DNA of 64,000 nucleotides from Oasisia sp. SBJ-2009 (Eukaryota > Annelida > Polychaeta > Sabellida > Siboglinidae). The stretch lies in assembly GCA_964017155.1 (NCBI GenBank), contig OZ024867.1, positions 19,746,489-19,810,488 on the forward strand, in the 5' to 3' direction. The notes under the pieces are model-generated. The model had not been told where the DNA came from. It saw only the letters and a program-made list of their open reading frames with translations, and did no database searches. Position 1 is the first letter of the stretch, and the number at the start of each line of letters is the position of its first letter. Shown in pieces: positions 9,654 through 19,580 of this stretch. The position numbers were made by a program, and so were the translations under genes.

Positions 9654-12600
9654 GTAAGTACAATCAAAGTCCGCAAGGATTGAAATACAGTAGACATAAA
9701 TGTTGTCTAGATATCGAAAATTGGAAAAGCATCCATAAAAAGATGCTATCAACAAATTACGTTGTAAACGACATCGAATGCTCTAACACGTTGACGCAGT
9801 TCATGGTCATACGGCCTACTATAGTTAACATTTCTGTACTAGGAATTTAGACGACGACCTGGACGGTGTAATGAGCGACAACGGATCGAGGAAGCGTAAA
9901 ATGCAGACGGAGGAAGAGCCGGAGGAGCTCTGCGGCGACGTAAGCGGTGGAGACGGACGCATCGTGCACCAGACGTCGTCGAAGCTGTCGCAGAGCGGCC
10001 TCAAGAAGACCAAGTCGCACCATGACTACGGTGGAGACTACGAACCAACGACGCACAGATACGTCGTGCAGCTCGGGGAGAAGACTTCTTCGGCGGCGGC
10101 GGCGGCGGCGGCGGCGGGCGGGGGACCGACTTGCGCCGATGGCCGAGGAAACAACGACACCGAGGTGATTACAGAAATAGCGAATCCTTTCACTAACATT
10201 CTTATGAACTCGATCATCAGCCCATTTTCTATAATAGCGGGCGTAACTGCAAACGATTACCCCTAACCATATAACATACCTCGACCTAACTATGACCGAG
10301 CTGGCTTATGTGAATATATGTGCGCGTGCGTCGGGTGATATCTTCCTATAAGCTTGAAGCACCATATGTTCATCGATTACTCTACGACACTTCAGAAAAC
10401 AAATAACGTCATTGTTTTGTTCTCGAAATGTGCCTTTGGTTAATGGCTCTTATCGGTGTTATGGTTCGTACAATTCGGTGGACGGGTGTCAATCGATTTA
10501 ACTTAATGGCCTGCTACTGTTTGGAAACGTTGAACATTTGGGTGCGTTTTACGTAACTGACTTTCTCTCCGATATAGTAACATTATTTACAGTCTATATC
10601 ATTACAAACCAGGCACTTTCACGTAAATAACCAAAATATTAACATTCACTGCATACTCCTGAAAGATCCCCTAGACAGCTTAGATCATTTAGTGCTGACT
10701 AATTTCAGTTCCTGTACAGTCAATACCATCATTGGAACTGTGTTATTTTCGCTAGCTGCAGCAACTTTTTGAAATTGGCTCCTCTTTCTGTTGAATTAGT
10801 TTAATCAGTTGCTGTACCGCCGTCGGTTAAAACGTATCGTTAGGACGTTGCCTATCCACCGCGGCTCCTGGCGTAATCATCTATCTGCTAACAGTTTAAA
10901 TACATCTGACCGATTTTGACATTAAGCGACTGTGTTGTCTTCATGCTTAATTTTCAAAGATTTAGGCGTAATAGTTACCTTGCTGTTGTTATTCTTGTTA
11001 TTATTATTAATTCCAATCTGTCACTTGATACATCATCATTGTCGTTGTTGTGCTGCCAGTATCCCGTGGTTGGGCGAAGGACTCAGCGTGCTGCTTCCAC
11101 ATCTGCCTATCTTGGGCTATCCTCTGCCAGATGACACCCTTCCAGTAGTCGTCTAATTCGTCTCCCCATCGTCTCATCGGTATTCCTCTAGATCGTTTCC
11201 CTTCGTAAGGTTTCCAGGTGGTGATACGTGAAGTTCATCGGTTATCTCGTATCCTGCTGACGTGCCCTGCCAACGTCCACATCCGTCTTCTGCCTTGTTC
11301 AATCACGTCTGTGACCTTTGTGTTTTCTCTCACCCATGATATGTTTCTTTTTCTGTCCCGCTATGTCATTGTATAACAGGCCGGTCTGCTATACTGCCCT
11401 TCGTCTGTATCTTCATCATGAAGTTGTAGACTTTGTATTCTAACTTGGGCACACAACCCAATATTTCCCTCTATGCTGATCAGTTAGCCATGACCTCGGT
11501 TCAGCCAGAGTGTCACTGTCTATTAGAAATCAGATACCCACAGAGAAAGATTCTAATTACTCAATCATTTGCAGAAGACTTTCCCGGGTGTTCGTTTCAA
11601 CAACTTTAATACAGACAGCAGAATACAGAAGTCAATACATGCAATTACAAACTGGCCTGGCTCTGTGGGCACCAGACATGAAGTTACATGGTATCTGTAG
11701 ACCGAGTCTCCCCCCCCCCCCCCCCCCCCCCCCCGTCCTCGTATAGATAGCGCACAACTCTTTCGTTAAATATCGGCTACTTCGCTCTCTAGCTAGCGTG
11801 TGGCCATTCTATTGGTCAGCGTCAGGCCAGTGCACCTGCGCAATAAGGACCTGGTATCTGGAGTCAGACCACATTTGCCTTTTCCATAGGCGACCATTAT
11901 AACGTTTCCTTCATTTCCTACTAATCTTGATGATATCTGTTATTGACAATTCCACAGCACATATATCCTCCATAGACAGAAGTTCTGTGAAACATTCGTG
12001 ACATTGTCACACCTCAGGCTCCCACAAACATCTTTCCAACCTTACACCCCTCCATTTATGCTTGAACCACCCACGGATTTCCCCTGGTTACATCATCAAG
12101 CAAAATGATAACTATTAATGTGTAAAAGCGCTTTGAGCAGTCCTATGGACTGGATACTGCGCTATATAAAAACTTACTTTTTTTTATTAATACGCAGAAA
12201 TGCACCGACTGACGGTTGTGATAATTTGACAGCTCTGATGCCACGCTGCACAAAAACACTACACATTTACTCACAGAAATTCAGACAACCTACATAATGC
12301 TTTTTCTATAGGGTACTCCTTGGTCGCTAGGGTAATGGCGGACGAACACCTTATTGTGGTCTTACATCATCTCCTACCTACAGTTATCTGTAGAGTCATG
12401 CTTCGCTTCATCAAAGAACTATGCCTGATCAATTCTTAGCGAACTCAGACAACTGGATGTAACATATTTTAGGACAACAAACTATGCTTCTAACCATAGA
12501 CTACTGCAGTTCAGCTGTATACTTGTTAGTTATAAGTTCCTATATAATAATTATAATATTCCATGGAAAGTAATTACAAGGAATTTATGCAATAATAATT

Positions 12601-15600
12601 CCTTACTCCGTGTTTAGCGTTCTTCTATAAATCTTTGTTTATGAGGCTGCTAGCTTGTTCTTTATCTGGCTCAGACCCAAATAGTGGCCAGTCAACCGGT
12701 GCTAATTGGTGTGATTAACTCCAAATAATGACGGGTCCCCAGGTGCAATTCGACTGCGAACTGGGCGATATTTGGATCAACAAGTACGTGAGCGTGAAGC
12801 CGCACCAGTCTGTAACGACGGGAGACGCTTACGCCGATAGCATCCTGCCGAATCTGGAACACAAGGGATACAGTATACAGGAGCAGGTAGCGCGCAATAA
12901 TCCGTTGTACATATTTTGATTATCGTACCTAGCTATGTTCGACCTCCGACGCAGCCGGCAGATGGCAGCACTGTTTTGGATTAATTCACAAATTTACATA
13001 ATATAATATACATATATAATAATTGATATTTATCAAGATAGTGTGTATACGTTTGAAAACGAAATTAGGTTATATCAGTTTTATATACAAAATTAAAATA
13101 GAAAAGTAAAATGTTAAATAACAAACTAACAACGGAAAATTGTCATTTGTGTTATTTTGTCTGTGACATGCTTCAGTTTAAGTCTAATTTAGACGATTTG
13201 TTATTGAATAGTATTACATGATAAAAAGTATATCCTTCTTTAATTTGTTATTTCAAATAGACAATCACTGTACCTACACAATTCCAGTGATCACAACCGC
13301 AGAATATAATTTACCTTAGCCACGGTTACCCAGGCTCCGTGAGGTGGCAGCACTTTTAAGCTTATCAAATCTACCTGGGGAAACTGCAAGGGGAAACTAA
13401 TGCTCTGCATTTGTTAACCGCCAGGGCGGCCTTGCCCCAGATTAGGGTAGAGACGCTGATTGGCTCTCAGGCCTAGTAAGAAATAAAATCTTTTCAAGAT
13501 AATGATATCGTATGAAAAGTATTCAACACTGAACTTATATTAACACAAAAATATGTAAAAATTCAAATTTACAGTTGTTTATAAAATAAGAATTACGGCA
13601 GGATTAACCAGTATCTGTGAGGTGGCAGCATTGTTTTGCCACACACGGATAAAATACAAATTAAATAAGGATACCTTTTTATCAAATAATGCTATATTAT
13701 AAAAACTATTCAAAATTAAACTTATATTAACACAAAATAAATAGAAATACAAATTTGCAGTTGTTTATAAAATATAAATTACCGCAGTGTCCGTGAGGTG
13801 GCAGCATTGTATAGATCACGCGGATAAACAAACAAAAGCCGTCAAAGTGACCAGACTGTCTTCTCGGCGTAGTTCCGCAGCCGACCGACAGTCTGTTAAG
13901 CGAGACTGTGTGTTTCTGGACATCACAGGAAGGACCATAACACCTTTCTGTTTAAATGGGCCATTACTTAATTGTTTACACTATTTTGTGCACTGCCTTA
14001 CTTACAATCGCAATGTGTTCTTTTAACATGCTGATCTTATGTAGGGTATAAATTATACATTGTGCTCAACGTAATGTTCACATTCGTAGCCTATTCACGA
14101 TTTATGTAATGAATGCTAATTATCTCAGGTACTGACATTGTTTAATGACAAACCAATCTTTGCAGTTGGCATTGAAGGCACTGTCTGATTGCTGTGGTTT
14201 GTGTTATTGTGATACGTTTCTTTAACTGTTCAACCTGTTTTCTGTCTGTTCACTTGCTTACCTTGCACCGATCGATTAATAACCTACATATTGAATGTAA
14301 TGAGAGCAATTATCAGCCCATCCTTGACTTAACACCTTCATTGCGGGAATTTTGATGATGCCTGTAACAAAACGTATTACTCTAATTTCTACAAAGTAAA
14401 GACTTATATAGCTCAATATCCATTCCTTATGAGTGTTCACGATGTTTAACACTTTGATAATCCATTATTACCATCATCACCACCAGGTGGCGCGGGGCAA
14501 GTTCGGAAGCATACTTCTTGCCTACTCGAAGACGCATTCCAGGTAGTGATAGCCAGGATGACACATCCCGTCAACATGACAGACACGTCCCGTCAACATG
14601 ACAGACACATCCCGTCAACATGACAGACACATCCCGTCAACATGGCAGACACATCCCGTCAACATGACAGACACATCCCGTCAACATGACAGGATATATC
14701 CCGTCAACATGACAGACACATCCCGTCAACATGACAGACACATCCCGTCAACATGACAGACACATCCCATCAACATGACAGACACATCCCGTCAACATGA
14801 CATACACATCCCATCAATATGACAGACACAACCCATCAACATGACAGACACATCCCATCAACATAACAGACACATCGCGTCAACATGACAGACACATCCC
14901 GTCAACATGAGAGACACATCCCATCAACATGACAGACACATCCCGTCAACATGACAGACACATCCCGTCAACATGACAGACCTATCCCCCCCCCGTCAAC
15001 ATGACAGACACATCCCGTCAACATGACAGACACATCCCGTCAACATGACAGACACATCCCGTCAACATGACAGGATATATCCCGTCAACATGACAGACAC
15101 ATCCCGTCAACATGACAGACACATCCCGTCAACATGACAGACACATCCCATCAACATGACAGACACATCCCGTCAACATGACATACACATCCCATCAATA
15201 TGACAGACACAACCCATCAACATGACAGACACATCCCGTCAACATGACAGACACATCCCATCAACATGACAGACATATCCCATCAACATGACAGACACAT
15301 CCCATCAACATAACAGACACATCGCGTCAACATGACAGACACATCCCGTCAACATGACAGACACATCCCGTCAACATGACAGTCACATCCCGTCAACATG
15401 ACAGACTCATCCCGTCAACATGACAGACACTTCCCGTCAACATGACAGACTCATCCCGTCAACATGACAGACACATCCCGTCAACATGACAGACACATCC
15501 CGTCAACATGACAGACACTTCCCCACAACATGACAAGACACTTCCCCTAAACATGTCAGGACACTACCCCTAAACATGTCAGGAAACTTCCCGTCAACAT

Positions 15601-16670
15601 GATAAGACACTTTCCCTCAACAAGACAGGACACTTCCCCTCAACATGACACGACACTTTCCCTCAACAAGACAGGACACTTCCCGTCAACATGACAAGAC
15701 ACTTCCCCTCAATATAACAAGACACGTCCCCTGACCCTGAACAGTCCATCTCGTGGCTTACAATTTACCCTTTTTAATTTTGAATAGAGTACATTTCACT
15801 TGATTCAGATTTGTCGCCATCAAGTTCATCGTGAAGAACTCGAAGCGGCGCCTGCGCAGAACGAGCGGACCGGTGACGTCATCGACGACGGACATACCAG
15901 AGGAGATTGCGCTGCTTCAGACGCTGCGGCACCGGAACATCGCCGAGATGTTGGAGTATCATCTCATCAACGGGCGCCTGTGTCTCGTCATGGAGTTTTG
16001 CGAGAACGGAAACCTCGAGCAGCTGCTGAGCATGCGCCCGAGCGGCTTCCTGCCGGAGGCCATCGCGCGGAAGTACTTCCGGGACATGATCAGCGCCATC
16101 GAGTACCTGCACAAACAGTCGATCGTCCACCGAGACATCAAGTGTCAGAACTTCGTCATCGACCGGCGCGACTGCGTGAAGCTGTGCGATCTGGCGACAG
16201 CACGTCACTTCCGGCCAGGCGACGCGCTGTTGGTCGGCGGAGGCGGCGGCGGCGGCGCCGGCACGGGGTCGGCCGGCTACCAGTCACCGGAAGTGCTCGA
16301 GGGCAAGCCGTGCGACCCGCGCGCCGTCGACTTGTGGGCGATGGCGGTCGTGCTGTTCGTCATGCTCACCAGCAAAATGCCGTTCGGCAAGGACACTTCC
16401 GGCGACATGCTGACGCGCATGCGCAAGGGTGTCGACCTGAGTGGCGCCGCGTCGTCGCTGCGGCTGTCGAACGAAGTGACGTGTGGCCTCAAACACATGC
16501 TGCACTACGTCGCCGAGGTACGGTACAGTCTCAACCGCATCAAGAACTGCCCGTGGTACAGCGCAGAAGACACGCGAGTCTTCATCGGCAACTACCATCT
16601 GGTGCAATACCCGCAGAAGCGGAAGGAGGGCAGCATCGAACGGCGCCTGAAGGAGGCGCTCAACATCTGA
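9610..16670 (+). CDS. TSSK-like serine/threonine protein kinase, five exons
   Basis: Exons 9610-9653, 9843-10164, 12743-12886, 14487-14542 and 15809-16670 join without phase conflict into 1428 nt (475 aa). Residues 1-170 are a low-complexity, basic N-terminal extension with a poly-Ala tract. The kinase domain runs from about 160 to 435. It has a glycine loop VARGKFGS with Ala for the first Gly, Lys194 in VAIK, a helix-C Glu near 221, HRDIKCQN at 296-303, Asp316 followed by Leu-Ala instead of Phe-Gly, an activation loop with seven glycines, GYQSPE in place of APE, and VDLWAMAV. HRDxKxxN, the PEEI spacing and LTSKMPFG resemble testis-specific serine kinases (CAMK group), which phosphorylate spermatid proteins. 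TSSKs are usually 270-370 aa, so the extension is unusual. Catalytic Lys, Glu, Asp and Asn are kept, so activity is plausible despite DLA. Coding exons are far GC-richer than the surrounding DNA. Family assignment is moderate; a kinase is certain. Confidence 0.85.
9843..10164 (+). CDS. Kinase exon 2 (N-terminal extension)
   Basis: The acceptor CTGTACTAG precedes NLDDDLDGVMSDNGSRKRKM. The exon contains a GCG-type poly-Ala (eight residues) and ends NNDTE at GAG|GTGATT, where GC content drops sharply. The donor is weak, but the phase fits exon 3. Confidence 0.65.
10165..11050. other. Kinase intron 2, 5' part, nothing recognised
   Basis: AT-rich intron sequence without visible repeats or coding potential. 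Confidence 0.5.
11055..11470 (-). mobile_element. RTE-like LINE C-terminal remnant
   Basis: The minus strand reads WVRENTKVTDVIEQGRRRMW, LAGHVSRIRDNR, RGIPMRRWGDELDDYWKG and VIWQRIAQDRQMWKQHAESF. This is the classic C-terminal tail after the reverse transcriptase of RTE-type LINEs. Short in-frame breaks show it is dead. It may come from the same family as the piece at 8030-8260. Confidence 0.75.
11710..11734. repeat. Poly-C tract, 25 bp
   Basis: A run of 25 C in kinase intron 2. Such tracts are length-unstable and error-prone in sequencing. Confidence 0.9.
11858..12345 (-). repeat. Dispersed repeat of about 430 bp, copy 1
   Basis: Its reverse complement aligns over its length with 21508-21962 (shared blocks include TGTAAGACCACAATAAGGTG-type, ATTAATA.AGTTGTCATTTT-type and CATTATAATGGTCGCCTATG). 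This copy is split by a SINE-tail insertion at 12119-12180. Confidence 0.7.
12119..12182 (+). mobile_element. 5'-truncated SINE/LINE tail with target-site duplication
   Basis: GTGTAAAAGCGCTTTGAGCA, GGACTGGATACTGCGCTATA and an A/T-rich end interrupt the dispersed repeat, which lacks this block in the copy at 21508. Both sides carry TATTAAT-like flanks, consistent with target-primed insertion. Confidence 0.55.
12346..12742. other. Kinase intron 2, 3' part, nothing recognised
   Basis: No repeat or coding signal seen before the exon 3 acceptor. Confidence 0.4.
12743..12886 (+). CDS. Kinase exon 3
   Basis: The acceptor GGTCCCCAG precedes VQFDCELGDIWINKYVSVKP. The exon ends GYSIQEQ, the strand before the glycine loop, at CAG|GTAGCG. 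It is 48 codons, phase 0 on both sides. Confidence 0.7.
13150..13812 (+). repeat. Cluster of three copies of a dispersed element ending CCGTGAGGTGGCAGCA
   Basis: Three consecutive 3' ends lie at about 13333-13353, 13611-13631 and 13787-13807. The middle copy is full length (about 13400-13635): it begins TGCTCTGC, then CCAGGGCGGCCTTGCCCCAG, GCTGATTGGCTCTCAGGCC, an AT-rich body with TTACAGTTGTTTATAAAATA, then the conserved end. Other copies are at 17721-17976 and 61580-61836. No terminal inverted repeats or pol III boxes are obvious, so the class is unknown. Confidence 0.75.
13813..14486. other. Kinase intron 3, 3' part, nothing recognised
   Basis: Ordinary AT-rich intron. The only local oddity is a CATCATCACCACCAG acceptor. 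Confidence 0.4.
14487..14542 (+). CDS. Kinase exon 4 (glycine loop)
   Basis: A 56-bp exon after ATCACCACCAG. It encodes VARGKFGSILLAYSKTHS plus two bases and ends at CAG|GTAGTG. It supplies the ATP-binding loop directly upstream of VAIK in exon 5. Confidence 0.85.
14553..15745 (+). repeat. 22-bp minisatellite in kinase intron 4
   Basis: The unit is about ACACATCCCGTCAACATGAC plus AG. It starts about 10 bp after the exon 4 donor and decays toward exon 5 (CACTTCCCCTCAACATGACA variants). A private variant (AGGATATATCCCG) occurs at 14691 and again at 15072, marking an internal duplication of about 381 bp. Confidence 0.95.
15809..16670 (+). CDS. Kinase exon 5 (most of the catalytic domain)
   Basis: The acceptor TTGATTCAG precedes RFVAIKFIVKN. 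The single exon carries the catalytic domain from the ATP lysine to the C-terminus (RRLKEALNI, stop 16668-16670). The longer overlapping frame at 15800-16789 is an artefact of high GC. Confidence 0.92.
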
Positions 16671-16874
16671 TAATGATCTCGTGGGCCACTTCCGGCACGA
16701 ACTGCGCGTGCGCGGTCAGAACGGTTTTCACGCGGCGCGCCCCTTCGACTGGGACGCAGGCCTTCTCGGCCGGTCGCCGGGACTTGTAGCCGCACGAACG
16801 TGGCTTGTGATCGGCGGAGTGAACGGTGAAGGGGGCGCCTGCACTCGTGTTGAAACGTGTCGATGTTTCGATAA

Positions 16875-16880
16875 AATAAA
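16875..16880 (+). terminator. Polyadenylation signal AATAAA (kinase)
   Basis: AATAAA lies about 205 bp after the kinase stop codon, within ATAAAATAAAGC. It gives a short 3' UTR that ends before the AAT array. Confidence 0.6.
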
Positions 16881-16962
16881 GCAGATAATCGCATTCAATT
16901 AAACAATTAGTTCTTATATTTTGTGTCACGTACCTGAACACGTTTTACGGCGAACTAATAAC

Positions 16963-17512
<550 letters not shown>

Positions 17513-17541
17513 ACTGATACAGACGTAGAAAGAGGAAAATA

Positions 17542-17657
17542 TTTCAAGAATATTCGCACATGGCGGAAATTCAACAAGAGTTAAAATAACATTAGAAAGT
17601 CATTTGAAACGGACACAACAACTCTTGCATTTTCGCCATGTGCGAATATTCTTGAAA
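17542..17657. repeat. 24-bp perfect inverted repeat (hairpin)
   Basis: The arm at 17542-17565 (containing GAATATTCGCACATGGCG) is the exact reverse complement of 17634-17657, with a 68-bp spacer. It could be the core of a small MITE; target-site duplications are not obvious. Confidence 0.8.
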
Positions 17658-17720
17658 ACTTGTCCGCTTACTATGGGTTACATTACAAAGTGAATATTTC
17701 CCTTTTTATATGGAATCCTA

Positions 17721-17976
17721 GTACCCGCACCTCACGGAGCCTGGGAAATTGAGGCTGGCTACTCTTGCTATAAGTACCACTTTAGAAGCAAATGCAACTT
17801 TGTATTTCTGTTTATTTTTGTGCGAATATAACTTGAATTTTTAATAGTTTTTTATAGTATAGTATTATCTTATAAAAAAAAGGTAGCCTTATTTAATGAG
17901 TTACGTCGAATTCGGCCTGAGGACCAATCAGTGTCTCTATCCTATTCTGGGGTAAGGCCGCTATGTCGGTAACTAC
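17721..17976 (-). repeat. Dispersed GGTGGCAGCA element, full-length minus copy
   Basis: The minus strand runs from AGCGGCCTTACCCC, through the block ACTGATTGGTCCTCAGGCCG, to AGGCTCCGTGAGGTG, about 250 bp. The order of blocks matches the plus copies at 13400-13635 and 61580-61836. Confidence 0.7.
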
Positions 17977-18004
17977 CATGCGGTTTTGAGATTAATTTTA
18001 GATG

Positions 18005-18055
18005 CTGAAAATGCTGCCACCTTACGGAGCCTATTTAATCGAGGCTAGGTTGTAA
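18005..18055 (-). repeat. 3' end of the GGTGGCAGCA element
   Basis: The minus strand reads CCTAGCCTCGATTAAATAGG then CTCCGTAAGGTGGCAGCAT. Only the terminal 50 bp or so is visible. Confidence 0.6.
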
Positions 18056-18449
18056 GATGACATCTATTATTTCACATCAGCGCTATATATCGTGTTATGC
18101 GGTCAATGGCAGTTTTAATGGCACAAATTCACCATTATAGCTGAGTATCGTCAGCATATACGTGAGATAATGAAGGCTGAAGCTGACGATCTTTGTCTAC
18201 ACGATGGCGCCCAACAAGTAAAATGCAGGGATATCAGCACGAGCGCTCGCTACCTTGCGGGACACTACTTTGAGGTAACGACTACGGTACGTACTCTGAA
18301 AGATATCATATAAATCAGTCGTGTCTACATGTCGTTCAATTTACGATGTAACATTATTATAACCGATGGACATCGCGTACGTATCACCAACTGCAAACGT
18401 TTTAATTAAGGGGAATCGCTCTAGAGGCATACCGGCGACAATACTGAGA

Positions 18450-18488
18450 GTAGCCTCGGTTATCCAGGCTCCGTGAGGTGGCAGCACT
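18450..18488 (+). repeat. 3' end of the GGTGGCAGCA element
   Basis: TAGCCTCGGTTATCCAGG then CTCCGTGAGGTGGCAGCAC, matching the terminal block of the other copies. Confidence 0.65.
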
Positions 18489-18883
18489 TTTAAAACAGCT
18501 AGTTTTGTGTGATTATGTAATTATTAAATAACTGAGTTCTTCATGGATGTTTGGGGTAAAGGCACACGCTAACGTGTGGCATGCATATAGTTGTTAGAGA
18601 TTTAAAAAGACACTAATTTTAGTAAAATTGTGTAATTTGTTCATACTTCCAGTGGCACTGTTGTAGATGGCATAATTACCATTACGGTTATATAGAAAAG
18701 TCAGCGGGTGTAACTACATGTACAACCAAGCCCCCCCCGACATATTCCAACGCCCTCTGGTGATTTATTTAAATATAGATCTTTGAACCTCTCAATGTGT
18801 CTAATTGATGAGAGAAAGATCGAACTAATTTTTTATTAATAGATTAATTAATTTATTATTTTATCGATGTTATAATTATTATT

Positions 18884-18885
<2 letters not shown>
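18489..18885. other. Intergenic, nothing recognised
   Basis: AT-rich DNA between the element end and the CA microsatellite, with no coding or repeat signal. Confidence 0.4.

Positions 18886-18890
<5 letters not shown>

Positions 18891-18956
<66 letters not shown>
18891..18956. repeat. (CA)n-(TA)n microsatellite
   Basis: About 52 bp of CA followed by a short TA run. CA-rich irregular sequence continues at 19076-19156. Confidence 0.95.
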
Positions 18957-19444
18957 ATTATATATAAATAATATATCAAAATAAACAAATCAGCCGTAGA
19001 ATTTAGTGAATGCATACCTATTACATGTACAGACAGACTTTCTAATTAAAGTTGTTATATAATCATGCATAAATGCAAGCACACGCACACTCACACACAT
19101 ACAAAGTTTTACAAACACACATACACACACGCACACAAACGGATGCACGCACACATACTTTTAATTTGAGTATGTACTGCTATGTTTGGCGTGCCGTATT
19201 CCAGGCACTCGGCGTGATCTTGGGGAATCCCTTAGCGAGGGTATTCCTTCAAGGTTAAGGTCACGCATGTCATTGCTGCGGTCATTTTTAATAATTTCTT
19301 CGAGCAAGAGAGTCAAATTGAAAATTACCCGTTCAGTTGTATTCATAATATCACAATGCTTATTAAAATATATCTCACTGTATCTTTGTATACGCTAATT
19401 AAAATGTATAACTAAATATGGACCAATCACCGCGTTGATGCATA

Positions 19445-19453
19445 ACCGGAAGT
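19445..19453 (+). promoter_or_regulatory. ETS/NRF-2 (GABP) site ACCGGAAGT
   Basis: A full consensus 63 bp upstream of the MRPL12 ATG. GABP/NRF-2 sites are typical of promoters of nuclear genes for mitochondrial proteins in animals, which fits this gene. Binding is inferred. Confidence 0.5.
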
Positions 19454-19515
19454 CATTGCTATCTGCGGTCACATGTGTTCTTGAGGACGAAAAGTTTACT
19501 TCGAAAACTATAAAA

Positions 19516-19580
19516 ATGGCTTTGAATGTTATTAGGACGAGTAGTGCAATTTTACCTAGCTGTATCAGACACATTGTAAG
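19516..19580 (+). CDS. MRPL12: MRPL12 exon 1
   Basis: ATG at 19516 in a good context (AAAAATGGC). It encodes the first 21 residues of the presequence plus two bases and ends AG|GTGAGA. Confidence 0.9.

Noticed and set aside
9871..10266. 131-codon ORF taken as a complete gene
   Set aside because: Coding-like GC content stops at 10164 at a phase-compatible donor; the tail after NNDTE is intron.
14553..15745. CRISPR-like regular repeats
   Set aside because: Units are contiguous with no unique spacers, in a eukaryotic intron; an ordinary minisatellite.
15800..16789. 329-codon Arg/Ala-rich ORF overlapping the kinase
   Set aside because: Wrong frame of a GC-rich exon; the kinase frame has full domain homology.
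18178..18290. Possible exon (ATGAAGGCTGAAGCTGACG and on)
   Set aside because: No consistent frame to a donor and no homology.
19509..19515. TATAAAA as a TATA box for MRPL12
   Set aside because: It directly abuts the ATG, too close to place a transcription start upstream of the coding region.
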